From: DATJFQ01 sp035495555
GTDB taxonomy: Bacteria > Acidobacteriota > Vicinamibacteria > Vicinamibacterales > 2-12-FULL-66-21
Length of the DNA stretch: 58,870 nucleotides
Assembly: GCA_035495555.1 (NCBI GenBank)
Contig: DATJFQ010000067.1
Location: 1 to 58,870, forward strand
Reading direction: 5' to 3'
The position numbers and the translations under genes were made by a program. Shown here piece by piece: positions 36,139 to 44,985 of this stretch (its first letter is position 1; every line of letters starts with the position of its first letter). The notes beneath the pieces were generated by a model that searched no databases, had not been told where the DNA came from, and saw only the letters and a list, made by a program, of their open reading frames with translations.

Positions 36139-36185
36139 TGTCCCCAAACGGGGGACAGCCGTCCCGGATCAGGACGGTTGTCCCC
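36139..36185. terminator. three-arm stem-loop between convergent genes
   Basis: TGTCCCC (139-145), GGGGACA (151-157) and TGTCCCC (179-185, all within 36100s) can pair in two exclusive ways. The longer fold pairs GGGGACAGCCGTCC (36151-36164) with GGACGGTTGTCCCC (36172-36185) through one G-T wobble, leaving a 7-nt loop. It lies between the stop codons of the hybrid kinase and the amidase, 114 nt apart, and a short TTT follows. It may be a bidirectional terminator or a REP-like element. Confidence 0.6.
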
Positions 36186-36197
36186 TTTGCGCGCTGT

Positions 36198-37928
36198 TCA
36201 GCGCGATTCGCGCGCGGGGGTCACCGCGAGCAGCCCGCGCTCGACGAGTGACGGCGGCCGCCGGAGGTGCGTCGCCTGCTCCCAGGCATACGCAATCCCC
36301 AGCAGATCGCCATCGCTCCACGGCCGCGCGGAAAACTCCAGACCGAACGGCAGCCCGCTCGCGTAGAAACCCGCCGGAACGACGATCGCGGGGACACCGA
36401 TCATGTTGACCCAGCTCGTCGCCGAGTGCGGGCCGCCGCTGAGACGCCCATCCTGCGGCATGGTCTCGTCCGGCGGCGGCATCTGGATCGCGGGATACAC
36501 ATACCCATCGAGCTTCAGACGATCGAGCGCCTGGAGATAAGCGCGCAGCATCGTCCGCCGCGGCCCGTAGTACGTGCGCTCGGCGTCCGGATCCGCATCG
36601 AGCGACCGCTGAGTGATCGTCACACCCCCGAGATGGCGGAACGCATCTTCGGTGCCGGTCGACGATGGGTAGAGCGGACGGCCAACGGCCTCGAGATACT
36701 CCGCGGCCGAGTGGTACTGCGGAGGGCCGAACGCGGCAAGGAACCGGTTCGTGCCATCCAGCATGTACGCGTAAGTCGCAACGCGGCTCGCCACCTTCGC
36801 AAAGCTCACGGGCAGAATATCGGGGTCGATGACCACCTCCGCGCCGGCGGCGCGAAGCGCATCGACCGCCTTCATGAACATCTCGCGCGTGGCAGGCTGG
36901 AGCGGCGTGTTCGCTTCGGCGCGGACTTTCTCGAACTCCGCCTCCGGCACGTTCGAGGGAACGCCGTGGAACGGCACGCCCTCACCCGCGAGAACGAACG
37001 CCGGCACGCCGAAGCGCTTGCCTTTCAGCGCATCGGTCGTCAGATGCGAATCGTACGGCGGAACCTCCAGACCGGCGGGCCTGTCAGCGGTGCGCGGATC
37101 GAGCGGGTCCTCGCCCGCCATTACCGAGAGCGCGATCGCTGCATCGCTCGCCGTCCGCGCGATGGGCCCCGTGTTGTCGAGCAGCCAGTCGAGCGGAGCG
37201 ATTCCGGCGATGCTGACGAGACCGCGCGTCGGGAACACGCCGACGAGAGCGCTCGTGGCAGCCGGCATCCGGATGGAGTTGCCGGTGTCGGTCCCGTTGC
37301 CGAGCACCGCCATGTTCGCCGCGATGGCGGTGACGATCCCGCCCGATGATCCACCGGGCGAGAACCGGACGTCGTACGCATTCCCAGTACGTCCGAACGA
37401 GCTGCTGCGGTTCGTGTCGCTGTTGGCCAGATCGGGCATGTTCGCGAGCCCGACGATGATCGCGCCGGCAGCCCTGAATTTCGCGACGACCGTGGCGTCC
37501 CGCGGCGCCACGAGTTCATGGCCCGGCCGGCGGAACCCCTCCCATCCCGCGGTCGTCACCTGTCCCTTGACGCTCGTATTCGCCTTGATGACGATCGGCA
37601 CACCCCACAGCGGTCCACGGGCGCCCGCGCCAGAGGATTCGGCGTCCTCGCGCGCGGCATCTGCGAGTGCCTCGCGCCGGAGCACGGTCTCAATCGCGCC
37701 GTAGACGCCGTTGTACCGGTCGATACGATCGAGATGCCACTGCACGACCTGCGTCACCGTGTAAGTCTTCGCGGCGTACAGGCGATGCAACTGCGGCACG
37801 GTCACGTCCAGCAGGTCGCGGTCCGCGTCGGCGCGCGACGCCGCCGGCGCCGAGGAGATGCGGAACGCGGTGAAGATCGTCATCACGCACCCGAGCGCGA
37901 CGGGAAGGAGCAAACGGCGAAACGTCAT
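36198..37928 (-). CDS. amidase signature family enzyme, exported
   Basis: 576 residues. A signal segment (LLLPVALGCVMTIFTAFRIS) is followed by the amidase signature fold. The catalytic Lys is in VPIVIKANTSVKG near residue 115. The Ser-cisSer-Lys triad lies in SPGGSSGGIVTAIAANMAVL near 190-205, with the following GTDTGNSIRMPAA also conserved. The remaining sequence, including PHSATSWVNMIGVPAIVVPA near the C-terminus, is of normal family length. It hydrolyses an amide bond of unknown substrate, probably in the periplasm. It is convergent with the hybrid kinase and not in an obvious operon. GatA is ruled out by the signal peptide and the absence of partner genes. Confidence 0.9.
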   Translation of the reverse strand: MTFRRLLLPVALGCVMTIFTAFRISSAPAASRADADRDLLDVTVPQLHRLYAAKTYTVTQVVQWHLDRIDRYNGVYGAIETVLRREALADAAREDAESSGAGARGPLWGVPIVIKANTSVKGQVTTAGWEGFRRPGHELVAPRDATVVAKFRAAGAIIVGLANMPDLANSDTNRSSSFGRTGNAYDVRFSPGGSSGGIVTAIAANMAVLGNGTDTGNSIRMPAATSALVGVFPTRGLVSIAGIAPLDWLLDNTGPIARTASDAAIALSVMAGEDPLDPRTADRPAGLEVPPYDSHLTTDALKGKRFGVPAFVLAGEGVPFHGVPSNVPEAEFEKVRAEANTPLQPATREMFMKAVDALRAAGAEVVIDPDILPVSFAKVASRVATYAYMLDGTNRFLAAFGPPQYHSAAEYLEAVGRPLYPSSTGTEDAFRHLGGVTITQRSLDADPDAERTYYGPRRTMLRAYLQALDRLKLDGYVYPAIQMPPPDETMPQDGRLSGGPHSATSWVNMIGVPAIVVPAGFYASGLPFGLEFSARPWSDGDLLGIAYAWEQATHLRRPPSLVERGLLAVTPARESR

Positions 37929-38044
37929 CGGCAGAGCATACCGCCAAGGGTCAGAGATCCAGGTGCAACTGCACTACGACGCCTTCAAGATTTCCGGTTC
38001 CAAGGGCCACGGATAGTTCGCGGTCTACAACCTCGAGCGCCATG

Positions 38045-38713
38045 TCAGGACACCGCGGGCGCGCCAATCAGCAGCCGGTTCTTCGGCGTGATGTCCTCCG
38101 GGATGTGCTGTGTCCAGATCTGATAGCCCTGCCCTGCGAGACGGCGCGCTCTCACGACGTCGATCGCGAGCGCATCGTCCATCCACCCGGTGAGCGAGCC
38201 GCGGTCGCAGACGCGGACGTCGTGACAGCAAGGCAGCACCGCGACGCGGGCACGCGCAATCGCCGCCAGGTGGAGCACGAGATCCGTCAGCCGGCCGCAC
38301 GCATGAACCGATACGACAATGTCTCCCGGGAGAATCTGAACGTCATCGAGCGGACTCGACACGAACGTGAGACGTCCGGCCAGCCGCGGCCAGGCCTCCG
38401 CCAGCGCCGCGTGCAGCGTCGCGGCAGAAGCCGGGATGACAGTGTCGGCGGCCAGTGCGCATGGCGAGGTGTCATCGAGGATCAGCATCATTTGCGCGAG
38501 CAGGCCATGCCCAGCGGCGAGGTCCACTATGCGGCCGCCGCGAAACAGCCGGCGCACCCGTCGCGCGGTTTCCCACGCTTCATACAGCTCCTTGCGCGGG
38601 AGACATCCCGCATGGCACACGGCGCGGCCGACACGATCCAGGAGTGTTTCACCTGCGAAGCGCGCAAGATCCCGATCCGTGAGACGGTTACGTGACGAGC
38701 GGGAGAAGCGCAC
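38045..38713 (-). CDS. putative SAM-dependent methyltransferase
   Basis: 222 residues. The SAM-binding motif I is GGRIVDLAAGHGLLAQMMLI near residue 60. Another conserved piece, RVAVLPCCHDVRVCDRGS near 160, with CCHD, resembles the Methyltransf_32 group. A central PGDIVVSVHACGRLTDLVL fits the later strand of a Rossmann methyltransferase fold. The N-terminal 50 residues are basic (FSRSSRNRLTDRDLARFAG). I read the GTG at 38713 as the start; an upstream Shine-Dalgarno site is not evident. It follows the HD-LuxR gene on the same strand after 39 nt. The substrate is unknown, and related proteins are annotated only as methyltransferases. Confidence 0.72.
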   Translation of the reverse strand: MRFSRSSRNRLTDRDLARFAGETLLDRVGRAVCHAGCLPRKELYEAWETARRVRRLFRGGRIVDLAAGHGLLAQMMLILDDTSPCALAADTVIPASAATLHAALAEAWPRLAGRLTFVSSPLDDVQILPGDIVVSVHACGRLTDLVLHLAAIARARVAVLPCCHDVRVCDRGSLTGWMDDALAIDVVRARRLAGQGYQIWTQHIPEDITPKNRLLIGAPAVS

Positions 38714-38752
38714 GGGGGCACATTCGATCGCTGCGCAGTCGAGGTAGCCACC

Positions 38753-40312
38753 TTACTGCATGACGGCGTTCTGCATCGCCCACAACGCCGCACCCGCGCG
38801 CGTCGAGACGCCGATCTTGCTGTAGATGTGCTGAATGTGATGGTCGGTCGTCTTCGGTGAGATGAAAAGCCGGTCGGCGATCTGCTGGGTGGTGAGGCCA
38901 CGCGCGGCCAGGCGCAGGACGTCGATCTCACGGAGCGACAGGCCGCTCGGATGTTTCGGCCGCGTGCTCGCGGGAACGCCGCCTTCGCCGTGCCCCGCGG
39001 CGACGAGCACCGCGCGACTCGCGCGCGGCTCGAGGACGCCTTCGGACTCGAGACGGCGCAATTCTGCGGCCGCCGCGGCGCCGCTGATGGCTGGCCGGTC
39101 GGCGCGGTCGGTCGTCAGACCGACGTATATTTCCGTCGCCGCCAGGACGCATGCGCCCGGACCGCCGCCGGCTGCGGCGACGCGCTTGTGGTATCCCGAA
39201 CCGTCGCACTTCTCGTGGTGGGCGGACGCAATCGCGTTCAGCGGCTCGAGAGCCGTCGAGCGACGCAGCATCTGTTCGGTCAGCATCGGGTGCCGTTCGA
39301 CTCGATCGAACTCTGCCCGTGTCAGCGCGCCGGGCTTGTCCCAGATCGAATTCGGCACGGCGGTGCTCCCGAAGTCGTGCAGCAGCGCCGCGTGGCGCAG
39401 CGCCGTTACGCTCTCCTCGGGAAAGCCCAGCACTCGCGCGGCGTCCGCCGCGAGCTGCGCGCAGCGCCGGCTGTGACCGTTCATGTAGGGAGACTTCATG
39501 TCGGTGAAGTCGGCCGCGACCAGCAGCGCGGCCTCGAGCGTCGCCCCTTCCAATATCCGGTGCGGAGCCGGCTCGAGCGCCAGCACCGCATCCCACGGCT
39601 CGACGGTCCGCAGCCGTTCCAGCCACCCCCCGCCGTGGACGGCGAAGAGATCCGCCAGCGCCGGGTCGTAGGTACGGTCTCGGCGTTCGCGCACCGCCTC
39701 GAGCGCCCGCTCGGCCGAGAACAGGCGAGCAAGCGCCTCCATGTCGTGACTGAGATGGACGATGCGCATGGGCAGCGGTATGGCGTCGCCCTTCGCGTGG
39801 GTGGGATAACCGGTGCCGTTCCATCGCTCGAACGTGAAGGCCAGCGATTCCCGTACCGCCGGACCGAAGTCGAGGCGATGCAGCAGCATCTCCGCGACCT
39901 CGCAGCCGGATTTGAAGTTGTGGCTCGCCCATTGCGGCGCCGACGTCTGAATGAGCGTGAGGATCTCAGCGCGCTCGTCGTCGCTCCGGCCGGCTGTCGC
40001 GAAGGCGATGACGTCGCGGATCACCTCAGGCGGGTTTGCCGCGTCGTGCACGAGCGTCTGTGCGCGGATGGCAATCTCGTCGCCGAAGAGGGTGGCGACT
40101 TCGTGCGCGTGGCCGGTGCAGCCGATGTAGCGGAGCAGCGACACCCAGTAAACCGTGTCACGCACATCGCTCGTGAAGCCGCCTGCGTCGCAGATCCATG
40201 CGGCCAGCAGGCACGAACGGAGCTGCGATTCGAGCGGTTGGCCGAACGCGTTGTCCTGTGCAAGAGCCAGCGTCGCGACGAATTCGCCCAGGCGAAGAGG
40301 AGCGGGCGTCAA
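38753..40312 (-). CDS. HD-domain phosphohydrolase-LuxR HTH fusion
   Basis: 519 residues. An HD-GYP-like region (about 270-370) has HSRRCAQLAADAARVLGF, ALLHDFGSTAVPNS and HHEKCDGSGYH. The signature Pro of GYP is replaced by His, as in some LuxR-linked relatives. A first HD-like half is seen near 90-200 (ESLAFTFERWNGTGYPTHAK), so the domain seems duplicated. The C-terminal 65 residues are a LuxR HTH (LSLREIDVLRLAARGLTTQQ, IADRLFISPKTTDHHIQHIY). It is a one-component regulator that may bind or cleave a nucleotide signal; hydrolysis of cyclic-di-GMP is not proven by sequence. The start is TTG 40312. Divergent from it is an AmiC-like protein, 113 nt away start to start. Confidence 0.85.
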   Translation of the reverse strand: MTPAPLRLGEFVATLALAQDNAFGQPLESQLRSCLLAAWICDAGGFTSDVRDTVYWVSLLRYIGCTGHAHEVATLFGDEIAIRAQTLVHDAANPPEVIRDVIAFATAGRSDDERAEILTLIQTSAPQWASHNFKSGCEVAEMLLHRLDFGPAVRESLAFTFERWNGTGYPTHAKGDAIPLPMRIVHLSHDMEALARLFSAERALEAVRERRDRTYDPALADLFAVHGGGWLERLRTVEPWDAVLALEPAPHRILEGATLEAALLVAADFTDMKSPYMNGHSRRCAQLAADAARVLGFPEESVTALRHAALLHDFGSTAVPNSIWDKPGALTRAEFDRVERHPMLTEQMLRRSTALEPLNAIASAHHEKCDGSGYHKRVAAAGGGPGACVLAATEIYVGLTTDRADRPAISGAAAAAELRRLESEGVLEPRASRAVLVAAGHGEGGVPASTRPKHPSGLSLREIDVLRLAARGLTTQQIADRLFISPKTTDHHIQHIYSKIGVSTRAGAALWAMQNAVMQ

Positions 40313-40316
40313 AATA

Positions 40317-40328
40317 GGGAGTTCTCCC
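40317..40328. promoter_or_regulatory. small inverted repeat upstream of HD-LuxR start
   Basis: GGGAG-TT-CTCCC lies 4-15 nt before the TTG of the HD-LuxR gene. The minus-strand GGGAG could act as its ribosome site, hidden when the repeat folds. It may be an operator or a chance palindrome. Confidence 0.3.
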
Positions 40329-40424
40329 GATGTATAGCGCGCCGGGACGGCCTATCATTCTTAACACAGAACGCGTGACGTGCCGCACGCAGCGGTGGCG
40401 CGACGTTCTCCGTAAGGAGACCTC

Positions 40425-41558
40425 ATGACACACTCCACCGCTGGCGGCGATCCTATCAAGGTAGGAGTCATCGCAGACCAGACAGGCCCGCTCTCGTTCG
40501 TCGGCGTCGCGAACGCCAACGTGGCACGCATGGTTGTCGGCGACATCAACGCGAAAGGCGGCCTGCTCGGGCGGCGCGTCGACCTCTACCTCGAAGATGG
40601 AGCGACGAACGATGCAACGGCCGCGGCTGCGGCGACCACGCTGGTGGAACGACACCACGTGGACGTGATCATCGGCGGCATCTACAGCTCGACGCGCCAG
40701 GCCATCAAGGGCTCCGCCGTCGTCAGGGGCCGCACGCTCTACATCTATCCGGAACAGTACGAAGGCCAGGAAGCGGACCCGTTGATTTTCTGCACCGGAC
40801 CGGTGCCCGCCCAGCAGCTGGACCCGTTCATCCCGTGGCTGATGCAGCACACTGGCGGAAAGACGTTCTACCTGCCGTCCGCCGATTACATCTGGCCCCG
40901 TATCATGAACGCGCGCGTCCGCGCGCTGGTTGCGGAGGGGGGCGGACGGATTGCGGGCGAGGAATACTTTCCGCTCGATCACATGGACTATGACGCGCTC
41001 GTCGAGCGGATCATGGCGAGCAGCGCCGACGTCGTGTTCAACACGATCGTTCCTCCTGGCATCGGGCCGTTCTTCGAGCGGCTGCACCGCGCGGGCTTCT
41101 CGGCGCGCGGCGGCCATCTGGTCTGCACTTACTTCGACGAAAACTTCCTGAACATGGTCCCGGCGGAGCACGTCGAAGGCTTGTACGGATGTCTCGACTA
41201 CTACGAGTCCGTAACGGATCCCTTCAGCCGAAAGCTGCTCGCGCAGTACGACTCGCTCTACCCGGGAGACGCGAAGTTCACAGGCGGCAGCGCGTGCTCC
41301 GGTCTGTATCGGGCGCTGCGGCTGTGGGCGGTGGCCGTCACCGAGAGCGGCTCGCTGCAGCAGGCGGACGTGATCGCCGCGCTCGATCACGCGCGCATCG
41401 CCGAGGGACCGGGCGGCCCTGCGGAGATGGTGCCCGGCCAGCATCATGCACGGCTGCACATGTACATCGCGCAGGCACGCGCCGGCCGCTTCGAGGTGGT
41501 CGAGAACCTGGGAGCGATCGATCCAAAGGAGCAGCGAGTCGAGCCGGCCATCGCCTGA
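40425..41558 (+). CDS. AmiC/Peripl_BP_5-like ligand-binding protein without signal peptide
   Basis: 377 residues of the branched-chain/amide-binding periplasmic-binding fold: IKVGVIADQTGPLSFVGVAN near residue 11, VDVIIGGIYSSTRQAIKGSA near 85, and YIYPEQYEGQEADPLIFCTG near 105. The YPEQYEG region is typical of AmiC and urea-binding proteins. There is no signal peptide or lipobox: the protein starts MTHSTAGGDPIKVGV right after a strong GTAAGGAG ribosome site. No transporter genes are nearby. A cytoplasmic amide or urea sensor like Pseudomonas AmiC is therefore plausible, perhaps acting with the divergent HD-LuxR protein; that is inference. The C-terminal region includes AIAEGPGGPAEMV-like binding residues. 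Confidence 0.85.
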   Translation: MTHSTAGGDPIKVGVIADQTGPLSFVGVANANVARMVVGDINAKGGLLGRRVDLYLEDGATNDATAAAAATTLVERHHVDVIIGGIYSSTRQAIKGSAVVRGRTLYIYPEQYEGQEADPLIFCTGPVPAQQLDPFIPWLMQHTGGKTFYLPSADYIWPRIMNARVRALVAEGGGRIAGEEYFPLDHMDYDALVERIMASSADVVFNTIVPPGIGPFFERLHRAGFSARGGHLVCTYFDENFLNMVPAEHVEGLYGCLDYYESVTDPFSRKLLAQYDSLYPGDAKFTGGSACSGLYRALRLWAVAVTESGSLQQADVIAALDHARIAEGPGGPAEMVPGQHHARLHMYIAQARAGRFEVVENLGAIDPKEQRVEPAIA

Positions 41559-41633
41559 CGAGTCAGTTCTCGAGCGCCGGGCAAGTGAACGCCGGCCGTC
41601 TGTGCCCGCGGCTCCCATACAATTCCGCCGCAC

Positions 41634-41783
41634 ATGGCATTGGGAGCCGGGGCACGGCTCGGCGTCTACGACATCACGGAACTCTCGGTGACGGCGGCAT
41701 GGCATCGCGTCACGGGACGATTGCCCGCACCGCCCACGCGAGAGCGGCGTCCGCCCTTTCATCGAATCGATTGCGCCGTATAA
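41634..41783 (+). pseudogene. Ser/Thr kinase start remnant
   Basis: The ATG at 41634 begins MALGAGARLGVYDITEL, matching the MxLxxGxRLGPYEI opening of the Ser/Thr kinases in this window. The glycine loop never appears: the frame breaks into unrelated sequence after TELSVTAAW and stops at TAA 41781-41783. It has a TACAAT -10-like hexamer 10 nt before the ATG (41618-41623), as intact kinase genes here do. It is the decayed 5' end of a lost kinase gene. Another -10-like hexamer, TATAAT at 41779-41784, overlaps its end and serves the next fragment. Confidence 0.65.
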
Positions 41784-41795
41784 TCGGGGCCCTCC

Positions 41796-42278
41796 ATGGC
41801 ACATCGGGGTGCCGGGCGGCTGGTCAGGGACATCGACACGCCGGTCGGCTTTTCGCCGTCGGGCGACCGTATCGCCTTCGGCCGCGCGAACAATCCCGAG
41901 GCCGGCAAGGTCGCCATCATCGTCGCCAGCGCGGACGGCGGCAACGAACGGGTGCTGCTGACGGCGCCGATCACTGCCGCGTACACGTCGCCGCCGTCGT
42001 GGTCGCCGGACAGCCGGAGCATCGCGTACACGGAAACGTTTCTGAAGGACACGCTGGGGCGTCTCAGCGTCGCGGACGTCGAGACCGGACGCACGCGAGT
42101 CGTGTTCTCGACAAACGCAATGACGCTCGCCGACGGAAGCGACCCGACGCCGCTCGTCGATTCCGGTCGCATCTTCAGCCCGGTCTGTTCGCCCGACGGT
42201 CAGTGGGTCGTCTTCAATGAGCCGCCGACCGCATCCCCCCGGCTTCCGGGGTCGTTGAAGGACCGTGGATACCGCTGA
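41796..42278 (+). pseudogene. PD40 propeller fragment (kinase or TolB-like remnant)
   Basis: 160 residues from an ATG 11 nt after TATAAT. Contents: VGFSPSGDRIAFGRANN near 37, WSPDSRSIAYTETFLKDTLG near 80, and SPDGQWVVFNEPPTASPRLP near 140, three PD40 blades. There is no signal peptide, kinase domain or full propeller, and the reading ends 30 residues after the last blade. It most likely represents the internal or C-terminal part of a PD40 protein, perhaps from the same lost kinase as the fragment just upstream. It may still be transcribed from the TATAAT. An independent small protein is possible but less likely. Confidence 0.6.
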
Positions 42279-42369
42279 GTTTCGCCCAAAGGAGCGATTC
42301 GCTCAACGACTCGCGCGCCTGTGATGGTATCTGCCAACCTGCCCCGCGCGGGGATCGTCTAAGCGAATC

Positions 42370-44793
42370 ATGATCGACGACCTCCGTTTCGCCGTGCGCG
42401 TCCTGCTCAAGTCGCCCGGATACTCACTCGTTGCGTTGGTGACGCTCGGACTCGGCATCGGCGCGACGGTCGCGATTTTCAGCGCGGTGTACGCCGTCCT
42501 CCTTGCGCCACTCCCCTACCCTGATCCCGACGCATTGGTCGTGCCGGTCTCGACGAACGCGGCGCGCGGATTCGACCGTGCCAGCGTCGCGTACGCCGAC
42601 TACCTCGACTGGCGCGAGCAGCGCGACATCTTCGCCCACGTGGCCGTATGGCAGCCGACCGCAGTCGACGTCGTGGGCAGCACGGCGACACCTGAGCGCA
42701 TCGACGGGGCAAAAGTCGGAGAGGCATTTTTCGACGTCCTGGGTGTCCGGCCGCTGGTCGGCCGGACCTTCGAGGCGGCCGACCATGACGTGAAGAGTGC
42801 GCGCGTGGCCGTCATCAGCTATGGCCTCTGGCAGCGCGCCCTGGGCGGTGTGCCCGATGTGCTCGGTCGCGATCTGCGGATAGGCGGCGTCCCCGTCCGT
42901 ATCGTCGGTGTGTTGCCGCCAGATTCGATGTGGCCGGCGCAGCAGCAGATATGGCTGCCGATGCGGCCGGCGCAGTTCCCTGAGGACGTGCGGTCGCGGC
43001 GCGACAACCTCATCTTCCAGGCCATCGCACGGCTGGCCCCTGGCGTCACGATTACCGCCGGACGCACCCGTGTTGCCGCAATCGCCGCGCGCGTCGCGCA
43101 GGACCATCCCGAATCGCGAAAGTCGTGGAGCAACAGTCTGGTCCCCATGCGTGACTACTTCGTCGAGCGCGAGCTGCGCGACGCGCTGCTCGTCCTGCTC
43201 ACTGCAGTCGGCGTCGTGCTGCTCATCGTGTGCGTGAACATCGCCAACCTGCTGCTCGCGCGCGCGACCGTACGCGAGCGCGAGCTCGCGGTGCGCACCG
43301 CGCTGGGCGCGAGCCGCGCACGGCTGGTGCGGCAGCTTCTCGTCGAGAGTCTGCTGCTGGCCGCAGCGGGCGGCGCGCTCGGCGTCGCCGTCGGCGCTCC
43401 GCTCATGAACGCGCTGCGGCGCCTTGCACCCGAGGGGGTTCCGTTCGTCGCCGCTATGACGTTGAACGTACCGGCGCTCGCCGCTGCCGCTGTTTTGACG
43501 CTCGGGAGCGTCGTACTGTTCGGCGTGCTTCCGGCGGTCGCCGGTTCGCGCCAGTCGGCTGCTGCGGCAATGCGCGAAGGATCCGCCGGCGCCGGGGCGG
43601 GCACCGCAACGGTTCGCCTGCGCGACGCGCTCGTTGTCGCCGAAATGGCGATGGCGGTCGTGCTGATGGTCTGTGCCGGCTTGTTGATCCGAAGCTTCAC
43701 GAAGATCGTGAATCGCGACCCCGGGGTTGCGGTCGACCGCGTGCTCGCGGCGCGCGTCTCGCTGCCTGACGCGCGCTACCCAAAGGACGACGACACGATT
43801 CGGTTCTTCCAGCAGCTCACCCGGGAGCTCGCCGCGCAGCCCGGGGTCCTCTCCGCGTCCGCCACATCGTACCTGCCTGCCGGCGGGGGCGGCTTCGGCC
43901 TCGGCCGCGTGTTCCTGAAGGAAGGACAGCCGGAGCCCCCGGCCAGCACGGACTACGAAGCCAACTGGAATGTCGTCACGCCCGACTATTTTCGGACGCT
44001 CGGCATTCCACTGGTGCGCGGCCGGGCATTCACCGATCGCGACACGGCGTCGAGCCCGCCGGTGATCATCGTCAACGAAACGTTTGCACGCCGAGCATTC
44101 CCGGCCGGCGACGCCATCGGCCACCGCATCCGCTCGTGGCGCGACGAGAACCTGCTGCGCGAGATCGTCGGAGTTGTTGCCGATGTCCGTTACTTCGGTC
44201 TGGGGGACGCCGACCGCGCGCTCGTGTACGTCCCGCATCAACAGAACGCCTGGGGAGTGATGGTGGTCGCAGTACGAACCGCGGGTAATCCCGCGGATTT
44301 CGCGCCAGCGATGCGCGAGGCGGTCGCGCGAATCGATCCGAACCTGGCGGTCGGGCGGCTGGGCACGCTGGCGGAATTCGCACGAGCATCGGTCGCGCGG
44401 GAGCGATTCAGCGCGGCCCTGCTCGGCGCGTTCGCGGCGCTCTCCATCCTGCTCGCGTCGGTGGGAATTTACGGCGTCATGGGGTACGTCGTCGCGCGGC
44501 GAAGCCGTGAGCTCGGACTGCGGGCGGCGCTCGGAGCCAGCCCGGGGTCGCTCTTCGCGCAAGTCGCCGGACGGGGTCTCGTGCTCACGGCGATCGGGGG
44601 CACGATCGGCTTGGCGGGCGCCCTGGTCGCCGGCCGGCTCCTTTCGGGTCTCCTCTTCGATACGGCGGCCGCCGATCCGCTTACCATTGGCGCGGTCGCG
44701 GTGCTCCTACCCGCGATTACGCTCGCCGCGTGCGCCCTGCCCGCCCTTCGTGCTGCGCGCGTCGATCCCATCGCGACGCTCCGCGCCGAGTGA
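42370..44793 (+). CDS. ADOP-type ABC transporter permease
   Basis: 807 residues. Duplicated MacB_PCD/FtsX layout starting FAVRVLLKSPGYSLVALVTL, with the usual LGIGATVAIFSAVYAVLLAP near residue 30. The first FtsX core is VVLLIVCVNIANLLLARATV near 285. The second MacB unit starts near 415 with VVAEMAMAVVLMVCAGLLIR, and the C-terminal FtsX core is VGIYGVMGYVVARRSRELGL near 700. About ten membrane helices are expected. Unlike the PadR-linked copy there is no N-terminal extension and no PadR gene next to it, and no ATPase. It is preceded by kinase and propeller remnants. The substrate is unknown. Confidence 0.92.
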   Translation: MIDDLRFAVRVLLKSPGYSLVALVTLGLGIGATVAIFSAVYAVLLAPLPYPDPDALVVPVSTNAARGFDRASVAYADYLDWREQRDIFAHVAVWQPTAVDVVGSTATPERIDGAKVGEAFFDVLGVRPLVGRTFEAADHDVKSARVAVISYGLWQRALGGVPDVLGRDLRIGGVPVRIVGVLPPDSMWPAQQQIWLPMRPAQFPEDVRSRRDNLIFQAIARLAPGVTITAGRTRVAAIAARVAQDHPESRKSWSNSLVPMRDYFVERELRDALLVLLTAVGVVLLIVCVNIANLLLARATVRERELAVRTALGASRARLVRQLLVESLLLAAAGGALGVAVGAPLMNALRRLAPEGVPFVAAMTLNVPALAAAAVLTLGSVVLFGVLPAVAGSRQSAAAAMREGSAGAGAGTATVRLRDALVVAEMAMAVVLMVCAGLLIRSFTKIVNRDPGVAVDRVLAARVSLPDARYPKDDDTIRFFQQLTRELAAQPGVLSASATSYLPAGGGGFGLGRVFLKEGQPEPPASTDYEANWNVVTPDYFRTLGIPLVRGRAFTDRDTASSPPVIIVNETFARRAFPAGDAIGHRIRSWRDENLLREIVGVVADVRYFGLGDADRALVYVPHQQNAWGVMVVAVRTAGNPADFAPAMREAVARIDPNLAVGRLGTLAEFARASVARERFSAALLGAFAALSILLASVGIYGVMGYVVARRSRELGLRAALGASPGSLFAQVAGRGLVLTAIGGTIGLAGALVAGRLLSGLLFDTAAADPLTIGAVAVLLPAITLAACALPALRAARVDPIATLRAE

Positions 44794-44871
44794 TGGCGGC
44801 GTGCCCGCCAGGCGATCGTGGTGAGAACCTCGTCGAGTCGCTCGAAGTGGGTGTGGACTCATTTTCACTTC

Positions 44872-44900
44872 TTGCACGCAACAGTCCGCCGATGTAGGCT
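44872..44900 (+). promoter_or_regulatory. promoter-like element before secreted protein gene
   Basis: TTGCAC (44872-44877) and TAGGCT (44895-44900) with a 17-nt spacer. Transcription would start near 44907, about 80 nt before the GTG, giving a long leader that contains a perfect hairpin. Confidence 0.4.
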
Positions 44901-44918
44901 CTCCCGGTGGTGCCCTGT

Positions 44919-44937
44919 CGCGAGCATTCTGCTCGCG
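44919..44937 (+). promoter_or_regulatory. hairpin in 5' leader
   Basis: CGCGAGCA-TTC-TGCTCGCG is a perfect 8-bp stem with a 3-nt loop in the predicted leader of the secreted protein gene at 44986. It may be an operator or an mRNA-stabilising structure. No T-tract follows, so attenuation is unlikely. Confidence 0.4.
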
Positions 44938-44985
44938 GTCCGCGGCGGCGCCTTCTCAATACATCAGTCAGTAAGGGGTAGTCCT

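Noticed and set aside
37970..38044. Peptide-like reading QVQLHYDAFKISGSKGHG just before the methyltransferase end
   Set aside because: Only about 20 residues with no start, ribosome site or recognised family; too short to call a remnant.
42424..44562. Long open frame on the minus strand opposite the third ADOP permease
   Set aside because: Antisense to a clear permease and composed of basic low-complexity sequence.
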